64,000 nucleotides of DNA from CAIWHR01 sp963773195 (GTDB lineage: Bacteria > Pseudomonadota > Gammaproteobacteria > Burkholderiales > Casimicrobiaceae). Shown piece after piece: positions 46,401 through 54,995 of this stretch. The stretch is from positions 1 through 64,000 of the forward strand of contig CAVZAE010000010.1 in the NCBI GenBank assembly GCA_963773195.1, given 5' to 3'. The notes below the pieces were generated by a model that had not been told where the DNA came from, ran no database searches, and saw only the letters and a program-made list of their open reading frames with translations. Both the position numbers and the translations under genes were made by a program. The stretch's first letter is position 1. Every line of letters begins with the position of its first letter.

Positions 46401-47051
46401 ATGAGTCTCGTCCTGTACTACGGCTCCGGCTCTCCGTGGGCCTGGCGCGCGCAGCTTGCGCTCGAGCACAAGGCGCTCCCCTACGAGCGCAAGGTGCTGT
46501 CGTTTTCAGCCGGCGATACGCTCAAGCCGGAATTTGTCGCGCTCAATCCACGGCATCGCGTGCCGGTGCTGGTCGACGGCGATTTCGTGCTCTACGAATC
46601 GAACGCGATCGTCGAGTATCTTGACGAGGCCTATCCGGGACGAGGCGCGCCGCTCTTTCCCGGAGATGCGCGGACGCGGGCGCACGTGCGTCGCCTGATC
46701 GACGAGGTCGACAACTACTTCGACAAAGCGGTCGACCCCGTGATCGAGCAAGCGTTCTACACGAAGTCCGAGGAGCGCGACGCGAAGAAGCTCGAGGCGG
46801 CGCGTGACGGCGTCATCGCCGAGTACGCGATGTTCACCAAGGCGATGCGCGGCGACTATCTCGCCGGCCCGTTGTCCGCCGCCGACAATGCGTTCTATCC
46901 GCTCGTCGCATTCATGAGGCGCTGCGAGACGAAGATGCCGGAGCTGGGGTCGGACAACTGGCTTACGCCCGAGCTCCGCCTGTGGAAGAAGCGAATCGAG
47001 GCGCTGCCGTACCTCGAGAAGACGATTCCGCCGCACTGGAAGGCGTCGTGA
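46401..47051 (+). CDS. Glutathione S-transferase family protein
   Basis: This 216-residue protein has the thioredoxin-like N-domain (LVLYYGSGSPWAWRAQLALE, with the Ser of SPWAW as probable catalytic residue; HRVPVLVDGDFVLYESNAIV, the conserved VP and ES glutathione contacts) and an all-helical C-domain. Substrate is unknown. CTCCGAAAGGA precedes the ATG. Its stop overlaps the GTG start of the next gene by four bases, so the two are coupled. It follows the phaM-like gene by 22 bp. Confidence 0.9.
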   Translation: MSLVLYYGSGSPWAWRAQLALEHKALPYERKVLSFSAGDTLKPEFVALNPRHRVPVLVDGDFVLYESNAIVEYLDEAYPGRGAPLFPGDARTRAHVRRLIDEVDNYFDKAVDPVIEQAFYTKSEERDAKKLEAARDGVIAEYAMFTKAMRGDYLAGPLSAADNAFYPLVAFMRRCETKMPELGSDNWLTPELRLWKKRIEALPYLEKTIPPHWKAS

Positions 47052-47677
47052 GGCTGTCGACCACGGCGTTCGCCGACGGCGCGCCCATCCCTGCCGAGTT
47101 CGCGTTCGGCGCGATCGACGCTGCGACCCACGTCCGGCTGTCGGCCAACCGCAACCCCGATTTCGGATGGTCGGCGCTGCCGGCGGGAGCCCAATCGCTG
47201 GCGCTCCTGTGCCACGATCCCGACGTGCCGTCGCGCGGCGACGACGTCAACCAGGAAGGGAGGGTCGTGCCGGCATCGCTGCCGCGCGTCGACTTCTTCC
47301 ACTGGACGCTGATCGACCTCCCGCCCGACACGCCGCCGATCGCTCGTGGCGAATTCTCGGACGGCGTCACCGCTCGCGGCAAACCGGGGCCGCACGCGCC
47401 GCGCGGCGCGCGCCAGGGCATCAACGACTACACGGGATGGTTCGCCGGCGACAAGGACATGGCGGGCAACTACTTCGGCTACGACGGCCCGGGTCCACCG
47501 TGGAACGATGCGATCCTGCATCGCTATGTGTTCACGCTCTACGCCCTCGATGTCCGGCGTCTCGCGCTCGCCGGCGTCTTCGGAGGCGCCGACGTGCGCA
47601 CTGCGATGGCCGGCCATGTGCTCGCGCAGGCCGCCCTCACGGGCCGCTATACGCTCAATCCGGCGGTGAAGTTGTAG
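47048..47677 (+). CDS. YbhB/YbcL-type PEBP family protein
   Basis: GTG 47048 overlaps the GST stop (GTGA), giving 209 residues. The PEBP fold is shown by FGWSALPAGAQSLALLCHDP with DVPSR, FFHWTLIDLPPDTPPIARGE, NDYTGWFAGDKDM, GYDGPGPPWNDAILHRYVFT and LYALDVRRLAL. These contain the conserved D-P, the H-W and the GPxPP-HRY ligand-pocket residues. It is cytoplasmic (no signal peptide). Bacterial members have no settled role. Confidence 0.88.
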   Translation: MRLSTTAFADGAPIPAEFAFGAIDAATHVRLSANRNPDFGWSALPAGAQSLALLCHDPDVPSRGDDVNQEGRVVPASLPRVDFFHWTLIDLPPDTPPIARGEFSDGVTARGKPGPHAPRGARQGINDYTGWFAGDKDMAGNYFGYDGPGPPWNDAILHRYVFTLYALDVRRLALAGVFGGADVRTAMAGHVLAQAALTGRYTLNPAVKL

Positions 47678-47689
47678 CCGCCCGGCGGC

Positions 47690-49516
47690 TCACGCCGCAA
47701 GGCCTAGCCACCCGTTGCGCCGCGCGCGCGTGGTGTCGTCGACCGTCGTTGCGAGCGTGAGCCAGCAGCTGTCGAGCGGCGCAGCCTCAAGGAGAAGATC
47801 AGCGACGACGAGCTCGTCGCGGCGGAACGCATGCACAGTCACCGTTTCGCCAGGGCGGTGTCGCGCGAGGAGCTTGCCGATCGAATCCACCGACGCACGC
47901 ACTCCGTCGAGCGCGATCAACATGTCGCCGCCAGCAAGCCCCGCGCGCTCGGCCGGGCCGCCCGAATAGACATGCTGGAGCCGGGGCTCCGTCGCGCCGG
48001 AGAGCTTCGTGCCCAGCCAGCAATGTGGCGAGGAGTCGCCGCGTTCCGTCGCCTTGCCCGGCTTGCCGCCGCGATCGTCGTCGCCGGTGGCGGCGCGGAC
48101 GTGGAGTGTCACGCCGAAGTCGGCGAGGAGGGCCGCGAGCGGTGGATCCTCCGTGCCGTCGACATAGCGGGTGAAGAAGTCAGCGAGATCGCGGTGAGCG
48201 TGCTCGGCGGCGATGCCCGCGATCGCGCCCTCGGGAACGCCGACGCGCGTCTGTCCGAACCGCTGCCACAGCGTCCGCATGACGGCGTCGAGCGACGAGC
48301 CGGCGCGGCGCAGCACGAGATCGAGCGCGAGCGCGATCAGCGAGCCCTTGGCGTAGTAGCTCACGACCGCATTGGGCGTGTTCTCGTCGGACCGGTAGAA
48401 CTTGATCCACGCGTCGAAGCTCGATTCCGCGACGCTCTGCCGGCGCCGCCCGGGAGTTCGCAGGACGGTCGTGATCGCGCGGCCCAGGAGCTCCAGGTAC
48501 GACGCCGGTTCGACGACGCCACTCCGGACGAGCGCGAGATCGTCGTAGTACGACGTGATGCCTTCGAATGCCCAGAGCTGCCGCGTGTACGCCTCGCGCG
48601 CGAGGTCATAGGGCACGAAGATCGCCGGCTTGATGCGCTTCACGTTCCAGCTGTGGAAATATTCGTGGCTCGCGAGCCCCAGGAAGTTGCGATAGCCGTC
48701 GCTGACACTCGTCTCGCCGGGGGCGGGCAGTTCGTCGCGGCGACACAGGAGGCTCGTGCTGGAGCGATGCTCGAGGCCGCCGTAGCCGTCGCCGACCGCG
48801 GCGACCTGGAAGAGGTAGCGATCGAACGGCGCGCGGCCACCGGACGCCCCGGCGAAGAGGTCTATCTGCCATTGGCAGATGCGCGCGAGATCGCGGGCGA
48901 CGCGCTCCAGGTCCGCATGGATGCGTCCCGTGACGGTGACGTCGTGCCGAGCGCCGCCGGCGTCGAACGAGACCCGCGCGAACGACGCCATTTCGACCGG
49001 ATGATCGATGAGCTCGTCATAGCTCGAAGCGCGGTACGCCCCGAAGTCGAACAGCGCGGCGCCCGCGGGCTCAAGCGTGGTCGCGACCCGCCATTCGCTC
49101 GCGCCCGCGAATTCGGGCTTCATGATCTCGACCTCGCACGGCGCGTCGGCACGGCCTTCGGGGCAGAGGAACATCGTCGCGCCGTTGAAATAGCCGCGCC
49201 TGGCGTCGAGATAGGCCGCACGCACTGAGAGGTCGAACGCGTACACCTCGGCAATGACCGTCAGAGGGCCGTTACATGGCGCCGCGCGCCATGTGTCCTT
49301 CGCCTCCTTCGTGATCGGCACCGCGGCACCGTTGGCCTCGGCGCGAACGGCGACAAAATGGCGCGCGAACTCGCGGACGAGATAGCTTCCAGGCACCCAG
49401 GTCGGCAGCGTAAACCGCTGCCCATCCGGCGCGGGATCGTCGATCGTGCAGCCCACCAGGAACAGGTGTGCATGAACGTCGAGCGGCGCGATGCGATAGC
49501 GCGTGGGAGCGTGCAC
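47690..49516 (-). CDS. M61-family aminopeptidase with PDZ domain
   Basis: This 608-residue protein has an N-terminal beta domain (FTLPTWVPGSYLVREFARHF is the M61 signature), a gluzincin catalytic domain with SHEYFHSWNVKRIKP (HExxH as HEYFH) and the downstream Glu in FEGITSYYDDL, and a C-terminal PDZ domain (about 500-590; VYSGGPAERAGLAGGDMLIA). M61 peptidases release N-terminal Gly or Ala. No signal peptide is obvious. It converges on the YbhB-like gene, with 12 bp between their stops. Confidence 0.92.
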   Translation of the reverse strand: MHAPTRYRIAPLDVHAHLFLVGCTIDDPAPDGQRFTLPTWVPGSYLVREFARHFVAVRAEANGAAVPITKEAKDTWRAAPCNGPLTVIAEVYAFDLSVRAAYLDARRGYFNGATMFLCPEGRADAPCEVEIMKPEFAGASEWRVATTLEPAGAALFDFGAYRASSYDELIDHPVEMASFARVSFDAGGARHDVTVTGRIHADLERVARDLARICQWQIDLFAGASGGRAPFDRYLFQVAAVGDGYGGLEHRSSTSLLCRRDELPAPGETSVSDGYRNFLGLASHEYFHSWNVKRIKPAIFVPYDLAREAYTRQLWAFEGITSYYDDLALVRSGVVEPASYLELLGRAITTVLRTPGRRRQSVAESSFDAWIKFYRSDENTPNAVVSYYAKGSLIALALDLVLRRAGSSLDAVMRTLWQRFGQTRVGVPEGAIAGIAAEHAHRDLADFFTRYVDGTEDPPLAALLADFGVTLHVRAATGDDDRGGKPGKATERGDSSPHCWLGTKLSGATEPRLQHVYSGGPAERAGLAGGDMLIALDGVRASVDSIGKLLARHRPGETVTVHAFRRDELVVADLLLEAAPLDSCWLTLATTVDDTTRARRNGWLGLAA

Positions 49517-49620
49517 GGGGAATCCGCGAAGGCGCCCTCCGGCGGGCCGGGAAGGCGGCCGCGCGCAACGCGCGCGCGTTTCCGCAGATTATAGCGTGTG
49601 CAAGGGGCGGCGGCTGCGCG

Positions 49621-50109
49621 TCAAAGCGCGCGGAAACAACGCGGGCACGTATGTGCGCTGCGGTTGATTCGGCTTGAGCACCAGGGACAGGTCTTGAGCA
49701 GCGTCGAGCCCACGCGCCAGACGCCGAGCGCAATCACAATGAGCAGCGAGCCAGCGACGGCACCAATGATCACCGTATTCGTGAGCACCTCGCGATCGAC
49801 GGTGAACATCGGCGTTTCCGGGGCCGGGGCGGGCGCTGATTTGACCGCGACGACGACCGGCACGGACTTGAGATCAGCGTCGGCGACCACAGGAACGGCG
49901 CTGGGTAGTGGCGCGGCCGGCAAGGCGGGCGCGACGTGCGCGGTTCTCGGCCGTGGTGCCGCTCCCGGCTGGCCGTACTGGTTAGCGCACGCCGCGACGT
50001 GGGGGTTGTCGCGGTAGGCGAGGCAATCGTCGGGCGCGGCGGCGGCGCTCCCGAAGCCCAGGAGCAGCGACACTGCGACGAGCGAACGCACGGCACTGCG
50101 AGACGTCAT
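49621..50109 (-). CDS. Secreted/membrane protein with C-terminal zinc ribbon
   Basis: This 162-residue protein has a signal peptide (MTSRSAVRSLVAVSLLLGFG), a short Cys-containing segment (DDCLAYRDNPHVAACANQYG), a Pro/Ala-rich linker, one membrane helix (about 112-133, VIIGAVAGSLLIVIALGVW) and a cytoplasmic zinc ribbon (CPWCSSRINRSAHTCPRC). It is not a family I recognise. Confidence 0.65.
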   Translation of the reverse strand: MTSRSAVRSLVAVSLLLGFGSAAAAPDDCLAYRDNPHVAACANQYGQPGAAPRPRTAHVAPALPAAPLPSAVPVVADADLKSVPVVVAVKSAPAPAPETPMFTVDREVLTNTVIIGAVAGSLLIVIALGVWRVGSTLLKTCPWCSSRINRSAHTCPRCFRAL

Positions 50110-50249
50110 CTCAAGCTCCGATCCTGGCCCATGGGTTCCGGACCGCGGGCGCGAACGCCCACTGGAAATGCAGCAATTTGCGGGCCATGGGTTTCGGACG
50201 GCCGACGGAAGGCGGGCCGGCGACGATAGACGATCCCTGACGCTTCAGG

Positions 50250-50615
50250 CTAGTGGCTGTCGTCGGCGGGCTGGACGGGCGGATCGTCGGGCGCCTGGTA
50301 GCGGGGGAGGTCGGTCAAGGTGGACGTCGGCGTCCCGTCCTTCGTGCAGCTGTAGAGGTATTGGTGGCCGCCCGGCTTGACGTTGATGCGGACGTGCTCG
50401 GTGTTCATGTGATGGCCGTGGCCGTCGGGTACCATCACCCAGACCGTGTTGCCGCCGCGGATCAGCTCCACCACGTCGGAGCACCACGTGGGCTCGCCGT
50501 GAGAGAGGAGGAACGTGCCCTTGGGGTCGTTCCGCACGATCTTGTGGAGCTGCACCTCGTCGATCTCCGCGAGGTTCAGGTTCCAGTGGACGGCGGTGAT
50601 GCCGTAGTGGTTCAT
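50250..50615 (-). CDS. Conserved hypothetical protein (possibly DUF3892-like)
   Basis: This 121-residue protein begins MNHYGITAVHWNLNLAEIDE, followed by KIVRNDPKGTFLLSHGEP, ELIRGGNTVWVMVPDG, and HVRINVKPGGHQYLYSC. The opening ITAV pattern and size recall DUF3892, small proteins of unknown function, but I am not sure. It lies directly before the tRNA gene on the same strand. A GC-rich region upstream to 50715 is shared with tRNA-Arg. Confidence 0.55.
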   Translation of the reverse strand: MNHYGITAVHWNLNLAEIDEVQLHKIVRNDPKGTFLLSHGEPTWCSDVVELIRGGNTVWVMVPDGHGHHMNTEHVRINVKPGGHQYLYSCTKDGTPTSTLTDLPRYQAPDDPPVQPADDSH

Positions 50616-50633
50616 GCGGTAAGCGAGCAGTGG

Positions 50634-50709
50634 TGGCGTCCCCGGCAGGAGTTGAACCTGCGACCCCCCGCTTAGGAGGCGAGTGCTCTATCCACTGAGC
50701 TACGGGGAC
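50634..50709 (-). tRNA. tRNA-Arg (anticodon CCT)
   Basis: On the minus strand the acceptor GTCCCCG pairs with CGGGGAC. The D-arm is GCTC-AGTGGATA-GAGC, the anticodon arm CTCGC-CTCCTAA-GCGGG (anticodon CCT, reading AGG), and the T-arm GCAGG-TTCAACT-CCTGC. The discriminator is G and the 3' CCA is encoded (50634-50636). The cloverleaf is complete, with two G-T-type mismatches only. tRNA-Arg(CCT) is a common integrase target, but no integrase sits beside it. Confidence 0.95.
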
Positions 50710-50723
50710 GCACGACGCTGATT

Positions 50724-51323
50724 CTATCGCGACCTACGCCCGACGGCGGGCGCGCCCACCGCCTTCCATCGAGGGCAACCGGTGAGATGATCGTTGACGA
50801 GACCGGTCGCCTGCATGAACGCGTACATGATCGTCGAGCCCACGAACCGGAACCCGCGGCGCTTGAGATCGCGGGAAAGGGCGTCCGACTCGTCGGTCCG
50901 CGCGGGGACCTGGGCCAGCGCGCGCCAGCGATTGCGGATCGGGCGGCCCCCGACGAACGCCCAGACGTAGCGGTCGAAGCTGCCGCACTCGCGCTGCAGG
51001 TCGAGGAAGGCACGCGCGTTGCCGACGCTGCTCTCGATCTTGAGGCGATTGCGCACGATCGCGGGATTGGTCATGAGCTTCGCGATACGCTTCGCGTCGA
51101 AGCGCGCGACACGCGCCGGGTCGAACGCGGCGAACGCGTCGCGGTAGCCGTCGCGCTTGTCGAGGATCGTCGACCAGCTCAAGCCGGCCTGCGCGCCTTC
51201 GAGGATCAGGAATTCGAAGAACACGCGGTCGTCGTGGACGGGCACGCCCCACTCGTCGTCGTGGTAGGCCGCATAGCGCGGGCTGCCGTCAGCCCACGGA
51301 CAGCGGGCGAGGGGTCGGGACAT
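50724..51323 (-). CDS. tag: DNA-3-methyladenine glycosylase I
   Basis: This 199-residue protein matches Tag throughout: CPWADGSPRYAAYHDDEWGV at the N-terminus (zinc-site Cys and first His), FEFLILEGAQAGLSWSTIL, MTNPAIVRNRLKIES, the helix-hairpin-helix region, and FRFVGSTIMYAFMQATGLVN ending with the zinc ligands in NDHLTGC. It removes 3-methyladenine from alkylated DNA. It is divergent from aat, with about 87 bp between the starts. Confidence 0.95.
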   Translation of the reverse strand: MSRPLARCPWADGSPRYAAYHDDEWGVPVHDDRVFFEFLILEGAQAGLSWSTILDKRDGYRDAFAAFDPARVARFDAKRIAKLMTNPAIVRNRLKIESSVGNARAFLDLQRECGSFDRYVWAFVGGRPIRNRWRALAQVPARTDESDALSRDLKRRGFRFVGSTIMYAFMQATGLVNDHLTGCPRWKAVGAPAVGRRSR

Positions 51324-51410
51324 GGCGTCAATGCAACGTGTCGGAAGCGTCGATTATCGGACGTGCCGGCCGACGACGGCAACGCGGCATCGGCGTGTCA
51401 GAATCGCCGG

Positions 51411-52127
51411 GTGATTCCCCTGCTCGGTCCGCGCACGCCATTTCCGCCGCTCGACGCCGCGCTCGACGATCCCAACGGGCTCCTCGCGGCGACCATGGAC
51501 TTGACGCCTGCGCGCCTGCTCGACGCCTACCGGCGCGGGATCTTCCCCTGGTACGGTGACCACGAGCCCGTGCTCTGGTGGAGCCCGGATCCCCGCATGG
51601 TGCTGCCGACCGACGCGGTGCGCATCTCGCGCTCGCTCGGCAAGCTCGTGCGCCAGGAGCGCTTCGAGATTCGGGCCGATTCCGCCTTCCGCGACGTGAT
51701 GGAGGAGTGCGCGGCGGTTCCGCGCCCGGGGCAGGGCGGAACCTGGATTACGCCCTCGATCGTCAACGCGTATTCCGAGCTCCACGCGCGCGGCTGTGCG
51801 CACTCGGTCGAGGCATGGCACGACGGGGACCTCGTCGGAGGTCTCTACGGCGTCTCGCTCGGCCGGATGTTCTTCGGCGAATCGATGTTCGCACGAGAAA
51901 CGGGTGCGTCCAAGGTCGCGCTCGTTCACCTGGCCGGCATGCTGCGCGTGCGGGGCATCCCGCTCATCGACTGCCAGCAGGAGACCGCTCACCTCGCATC
52001 CCTCGGGGCACGGCCGATTCCACGTCGCCTGTTTGCGGAGCGTCTCGCTGCGTTGGTAAACTCCCCGGCACCGGAAGGTGTGTGGACGCCACTGCCGGCT
52101 TCGAAGGTACTCGAATGGCGCGCCTGA
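51411..52127 (+). CDS. aat: Leucyl/phenylalanyl-tRNA--protein transferase
   Basis: GTG 51411 gives 238 residues. Signatures are FPPLDAALDDPNGLLA, AYRRGIFPWYGDHEPVLWWS, DPRMVL, GGTWITPSIVNAYSELHARG, AHSVEAWHDGDLVGGLYGVS and FGESMFARETGASKVAL, IPLIDCQQETAHLASLGARP. The enzyme adds Leu or Phe from aminoacyl-tRNA to N-terminal Arg or Lys, creating ClpS/ClpAP degrons. Its last 13 bp overlap the bpt gene, so the two N-degron transferases are translationally linked. Confidence 0.95.
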   Translation: MIPLLGPRTPFPPLDAALDDPNGLLAATMDLTPARLLDAYRRGIFPWYGDHEPVLWWSPDPRMVLPTDAVRISRSLGKLVRQERFEIRADSAFRDVMEECAAVPRPGQGGTWITPSIVNAYSELHARGCAHSVEAWHDGDLVGGLYGVSLGRMFFGESMFARETGASKVALVHLAGMLRVRGIPLIDCQQETAHLASLGARPIPRRLFAERLAALVNSPAPEGVWTPLPASKVLEWRA

Positions 52128-52855
52128 ACGACCTCCCGCTCGCATCGCTGCAGTTCTACGCGACGGCGCCGTACCCGTGCAGCTACCTGCCTGGCCGCGC
52201 CGCGCGGTCGCAGGTCGCGACGCCGAGTCACTTGATCGACACAGTCGTTTACGGCGAGCTCGTGCGGCAGGGATTCCGCCGCAGCGGTGCGTTCACCTAT
52301 CGTCCCTACTGCGACCGCTGTCACGCCTGCGTCCCCGTGCGCGTCCCGGTCGCCGCGTTCCGGGCGAATCGAACGCAGCGGCGCTGCCTCCGCCGCCACG
52401 CCGGGCTCGATGTGGCGCGGCGCGAGCTCATGTTCAGTCCGGAGCACTACGCGCTCTATCTTCGCTACCAGCGCTTCCGCCATCCGGGCGGGGGCATGGA
52501 TCAGGACAGCCGCGAGCAATACCAGCACTTCCTGCTGCAGAGCAATGTCACCACCGACCTGCTCGAGTTCCGGGAGCGCGGGGCGCTGCGGATGGTGAGC
52601 TTGGTCGACCGTCTGGCCGACGGCCTGTCGTCGGTCTACACGTTCTTCGAGCCGGGCATCGCCGGCTCGAGCTACGGGATCTTCAATATCCTGTGGCAGA
52701 TCGAGCGTTGCCGCGCGCTTGGCCTCGACTATCTGTACCTCGGCTACTGGATCGAGGACAGCCGCAAGATGGCATACAAGGCGACGTTTCGCCCGATCCA
52801 GGGGCTGGTCGCGGGCAAATGGGCTCCACTCGACGGCTGCGACGACGGCGGCTAA
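52115..52855 (+). CDS. bpt: Aspartate/glutamate leucyltransferase (Bpt)
   Basis: This 246-residue protein has the N-terminal Cys cluster (APYPCSYLPGR, FTYRPYCDRCHACVPVRVPV) and the conserved catalytic-domain motifs RYQRFRHPGGGMD, SVYTFFEPGIAGSSYG and YLYLGYWIEDSRKMAYKATF, FRPIQGL. It is a bacterial homologue of eukaryotic ATE1 and attaches Leu to N-terminal Asp or Glu. Starting inside aat at 52115, it completes an N-degron operon. Confidence 0.95.
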   Translation: MARLNDLPLASLQFYATAPYPCSYLPGRAARSQVATPSHLIDTVVYGELVRQGFRRSGAFTYRPYCDRCHACVPVRVPVAAFRANRTQRRCLRRHAGLDVARRELMFSPEHYALYLRYQRFRHPGGGMDQDSREQYQHFLLQSNVTTDLLEFRERGALRMVSLVDRLADGLSSVYTFFEPGIAGSSYGIFNILWQIERCRALGLDYLYLGYWIEDSRKMAYKATFRPIQGLVAGKWAPLDGCDDGG

Positions 52856-52906
52856 CGCCCGGGATCGATCGCCTGCCCGCCCGGGGTCGGCACTCTCGGT
52901 AGGCGC

Positions 52907-53884
52907 ATGTCCGAGCGCACCATCGTCGAGTCGGCCTTCCGGTTTTCCGCGCTCGACGGCTACGACCTGGGCGGCACGTACTTCGCCGCTCGCGACACGG
53001 TGGCAGTGCGCACGGCCATCCTCGTCAATTGCGGTGGCGGCATTCCGGCGTATCGCTATGCCCGCTTCGCACGCTTCCTCGCAGCGAACGGCTTCCCGGT
53101 CGTCACCTACGACTATCGCGGCATTGGCCAGTCGCGTCCGGCGAGGTTGCGGGGACTCGCGAGCGGAAACGAGGACTGGTCGGAATACGACTGTGGCGGC
53201 GCGATTGCCGAGGTCCGCCGGCGATATCCGGCCGCGGAAATCGTCGCCGTAGCGCACAGTTTCGGGACGTTTCTCGTGGGTGGCGCGCCGAATGTCGCCG
53301 AGATCCGCCGTTTCGTGTTCATCGGTGCCCACACGGGTTACGTCGGCGACTATCTCCGCCGGTACCGATTGCCGATGGCCCTCGTATGGCACGGCGTCAT
53401 GCCGGCGATCACGCGGGCCGTGGGCTATTTTCCAGGCCGGGCATTGCGCCTGGGCGACGACATCCCGCGCGCGGTCGCCTTGCAGTGGTCGAATCGGCGG
53501 ACGCCCGAATTGCAAGCGAAGCATGGCGTCGATGTGACACGGACACGCGCCTGGATCGCGCGCCACGACGCGGTGAAAGGGCGGGTGCTGGTGATCGGCA
53601 TCACCGACGATGCGTTTGCGACGGAGCAGGGCACGCGTCGTCTGCTCGCGCTCTATCCGGGGCTGCGCGCCACGCACCAGCGCGTCGGACCGACGGAGGT
53701 CGGCCTGAAGAGCATCGGCCACTTCGGGTTTTTCCGCCGGCAGGGCGAGGCCAGGCTCTGGCCACGCGTCGTCGCATTCCTGCGCGAGGGTGCGGGCGCC
53801 GGGGGGACGCCCAAGCCAGCCGCGTTCGACCGACCCCTCAGCGAAACACCCACAATCGATATGCGAGATAGTTCGCGAACGTGA
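52907..53884 (+). CDS. Serine alpha/beta hydrolase (S33/BAAT-like)
   Basis: This 325-residue protein has the hydrolase core: ILVNCGGGIPAYRYARFARF, VVTYDYRGIGQSRPARLRGL, nucleophile Ser in VAHSFGT, acid Asp in GITDDAF and a probable His in IGHFGFF. It has no signal peptide and is likely cytoplasmic, with unknown substrate. About 50 bp separate it from bpt, so it may be read from the same promoter. Its 3' end overlaps the convergent GtrA gene by 47 bp. Confidence 0.82.
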   Translation: MSERTIVESAFRFSALDGYDLGGTYFAARDTVAVRTAILVNCGGGIPAYRYARFARFLAANGFPVVTYDYRGIGQSRPARLRGLASGNEDWSEYDCGGAIAEVRRRYPAAEIVAVAHSFGTFLVGGAPNVAEIRRFVFIGAHTGYVGDYLRRYRLPMALVWHGVMPAITRAVGYFPGRALRLGDDIPRAVALQWSNRRTPELQAKHGVDVTRTRAWIARHDAVKGRVLVIGITDDAFATEQGTRRLLALYPGLRATHQRVGPTEVGLKSIGHFGFFRRQGEARLWPRVVAFLREGAGAGGTPKPAAFDRPLSETPTIDMRDSSRT

Positions 53885-54275
53885 GCGCGATCGTCGTCGC
53901 CACTTGAGCGGGCCACAAGCTCATCCCCAAGTCGAGCAGGCCGGCGAGCAGCGCGCTGTTGGCCGCGAGCTGCACCGCGATCACAAGGACGAAGCGGACA
54001 CTCGCGACCTTCACCCCGCGCGAGGGCGAGAATATGTGCCAGTACGACAGTGCGAACCGGGTGAGCCCGCCGCCGACGAAGCCGATGGCGCTCGCCGGCA
54101 CGCCGGCAACGCCTGCGCGGACGAAGCCATACATGATCGAATAGTGCGCGGCCACGGCGAGGAAACCGGTCACGACGTGGAGCGTGAACGAGTGGAGCCA
54201 GTGCAGCAGCCCGGCGCCGCCCGGAGCCGGTCTTCGCAGGAGTTTTCGCACCGGCAAGAGCGGCCTCGGCGTCAT
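53838..54275 (-). CDS. GtrA-family membrane protein
   Basis: Starting at MTPRPLLPVRKLL gives 145 residues with four membrane helices (LHVVTGFLAVAAHYSIMYGF, AIGFVGGGLTRFALSYWHIF, VRFVLVIAVQLAANSALLAG, ALTFANYLAYRLWVF). The end NYLAYRLWVF is characteristic. GtrA proteins are thought to help flip lipid-linked sugars. Its ATG overlaps the stop of the GT2 gene (ATGA), so they form a pair, as in O-antigen glucosylation modules. Confidence 0.85.
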   Translation of the reverse strand: MTPRPLLPVRKLLRRPAPGGAGLLHWLHSFTLHVVTGFLAVAAHYSIMYGFVRAGVAGVPASAIGFVGGGLTRFALSYWHIFSPSRGVKVASVRFVLVIAVQLAANSALLAGLLDLGMSLWPAQVATTIALTFANYLAYRLWVFR

Positions 54276-54995
54276 GCGGGGCGCCGGGCGACGAACAGCG
54301 GGTGCCGATAGAGGCCGTCCGCGCGAGGAGGGGGGCGAGCCGAGCGGCGGCGCGCGGGAAATCGATCGAGCTGGCGTCCGCGAAATGGCGCGTGGGCACC
54401 GAGATCTCGCCGCTCCGGAATCGACCGACGATGACTTGCGCAAGAAGCTGGTTGTCAAACACGAAATCGTCGGAGTTGTCGGACGCGAGCATCTCGAGCT
54501 GCGCACGCGGGTAGACGCGAAAGCCCGAATGGTACTCGGACAGCTTGGCCCCGAGCAGCGGGTTCTTGAGCAGTGTCAGCACGCGATTCGCCACGAATTT
54601 CCACCACGGCATTCGCCCGGCGATCGCGCCTCCCCCAGGATGCGTGAACCGATCACGAGATCGTAGACACCCGACGCGATCATGCCTGCTATCGCGGTGA
54701 CGAGCCGCGGATCGTATTGGTAATCGGGGTGCACCATGACGACGATATCGGCGCCGCGGCGCAGCGCTTCGCTGTAACAGGTCTTCTGGTTCGCGCCGTA
54801 GCCGCGGTTGCTCGGGTGCAAGATCACCTCGAGTCCCAGCCCGCGCGCGACCGCAACCGTGTCGTCATCGCTCGCGTCGTCGACCACGATGATGTCGTCG
54901 ATGACGTCGCGCGGCAGCTCGCGCCACGTCGCCTCGAGCGTCCGGCCGGCGTGATACGCAGGCATTACGACGACGATCCGATGGCCACCCAGCAT
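54272..54995 (-). pseudogene. Family-2 glycosyltransferase (DPM1-like), two homopolymer frameshifts
   Basis: From ATG 54995 the protein begins MLGGHRIVVVMPAYHAGRTL with VDDASDDDTV, the DxD-like segment in MVHPDYQYDP and VIGSRILG. The frame is lost in a G run (GGGGG near 54633). It resumes as MPWWKFVANRVLTLLKNPLL, LSEYHSGFRVYPRAQLEMLA and DDFVFDNQLLAQ, and is lost again in a C run near 54325. A natural stop follows at 54272-54274 (FVARRPA). It is polyprenyl-phosphate-sugar synthase-like, making the donor for the GtrA/membrane transferase pair. Both breaks sit in homopolymers, so the gene is probably intact in life. Confidence 0.8.

Noticed and set aside
47831..49228. 465-residue plus-strand frame
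   Set aside because: It is antisense to the M61 peptidase gene, which carries the HEYFH motif and PDZ domain.
50128..50202. Short direct repeat CCATGGGTTCCGGAC/CCATGGGTTTCGGAC
   Set aside because: Only two copies of about 16 bp in an intergenic region; too short and isolated to assign a role.
51989..53722. 577-residue minus-strand frame
   Set aside because: It is antisense to bpt and the hydrolase gene, with no recognisable content.
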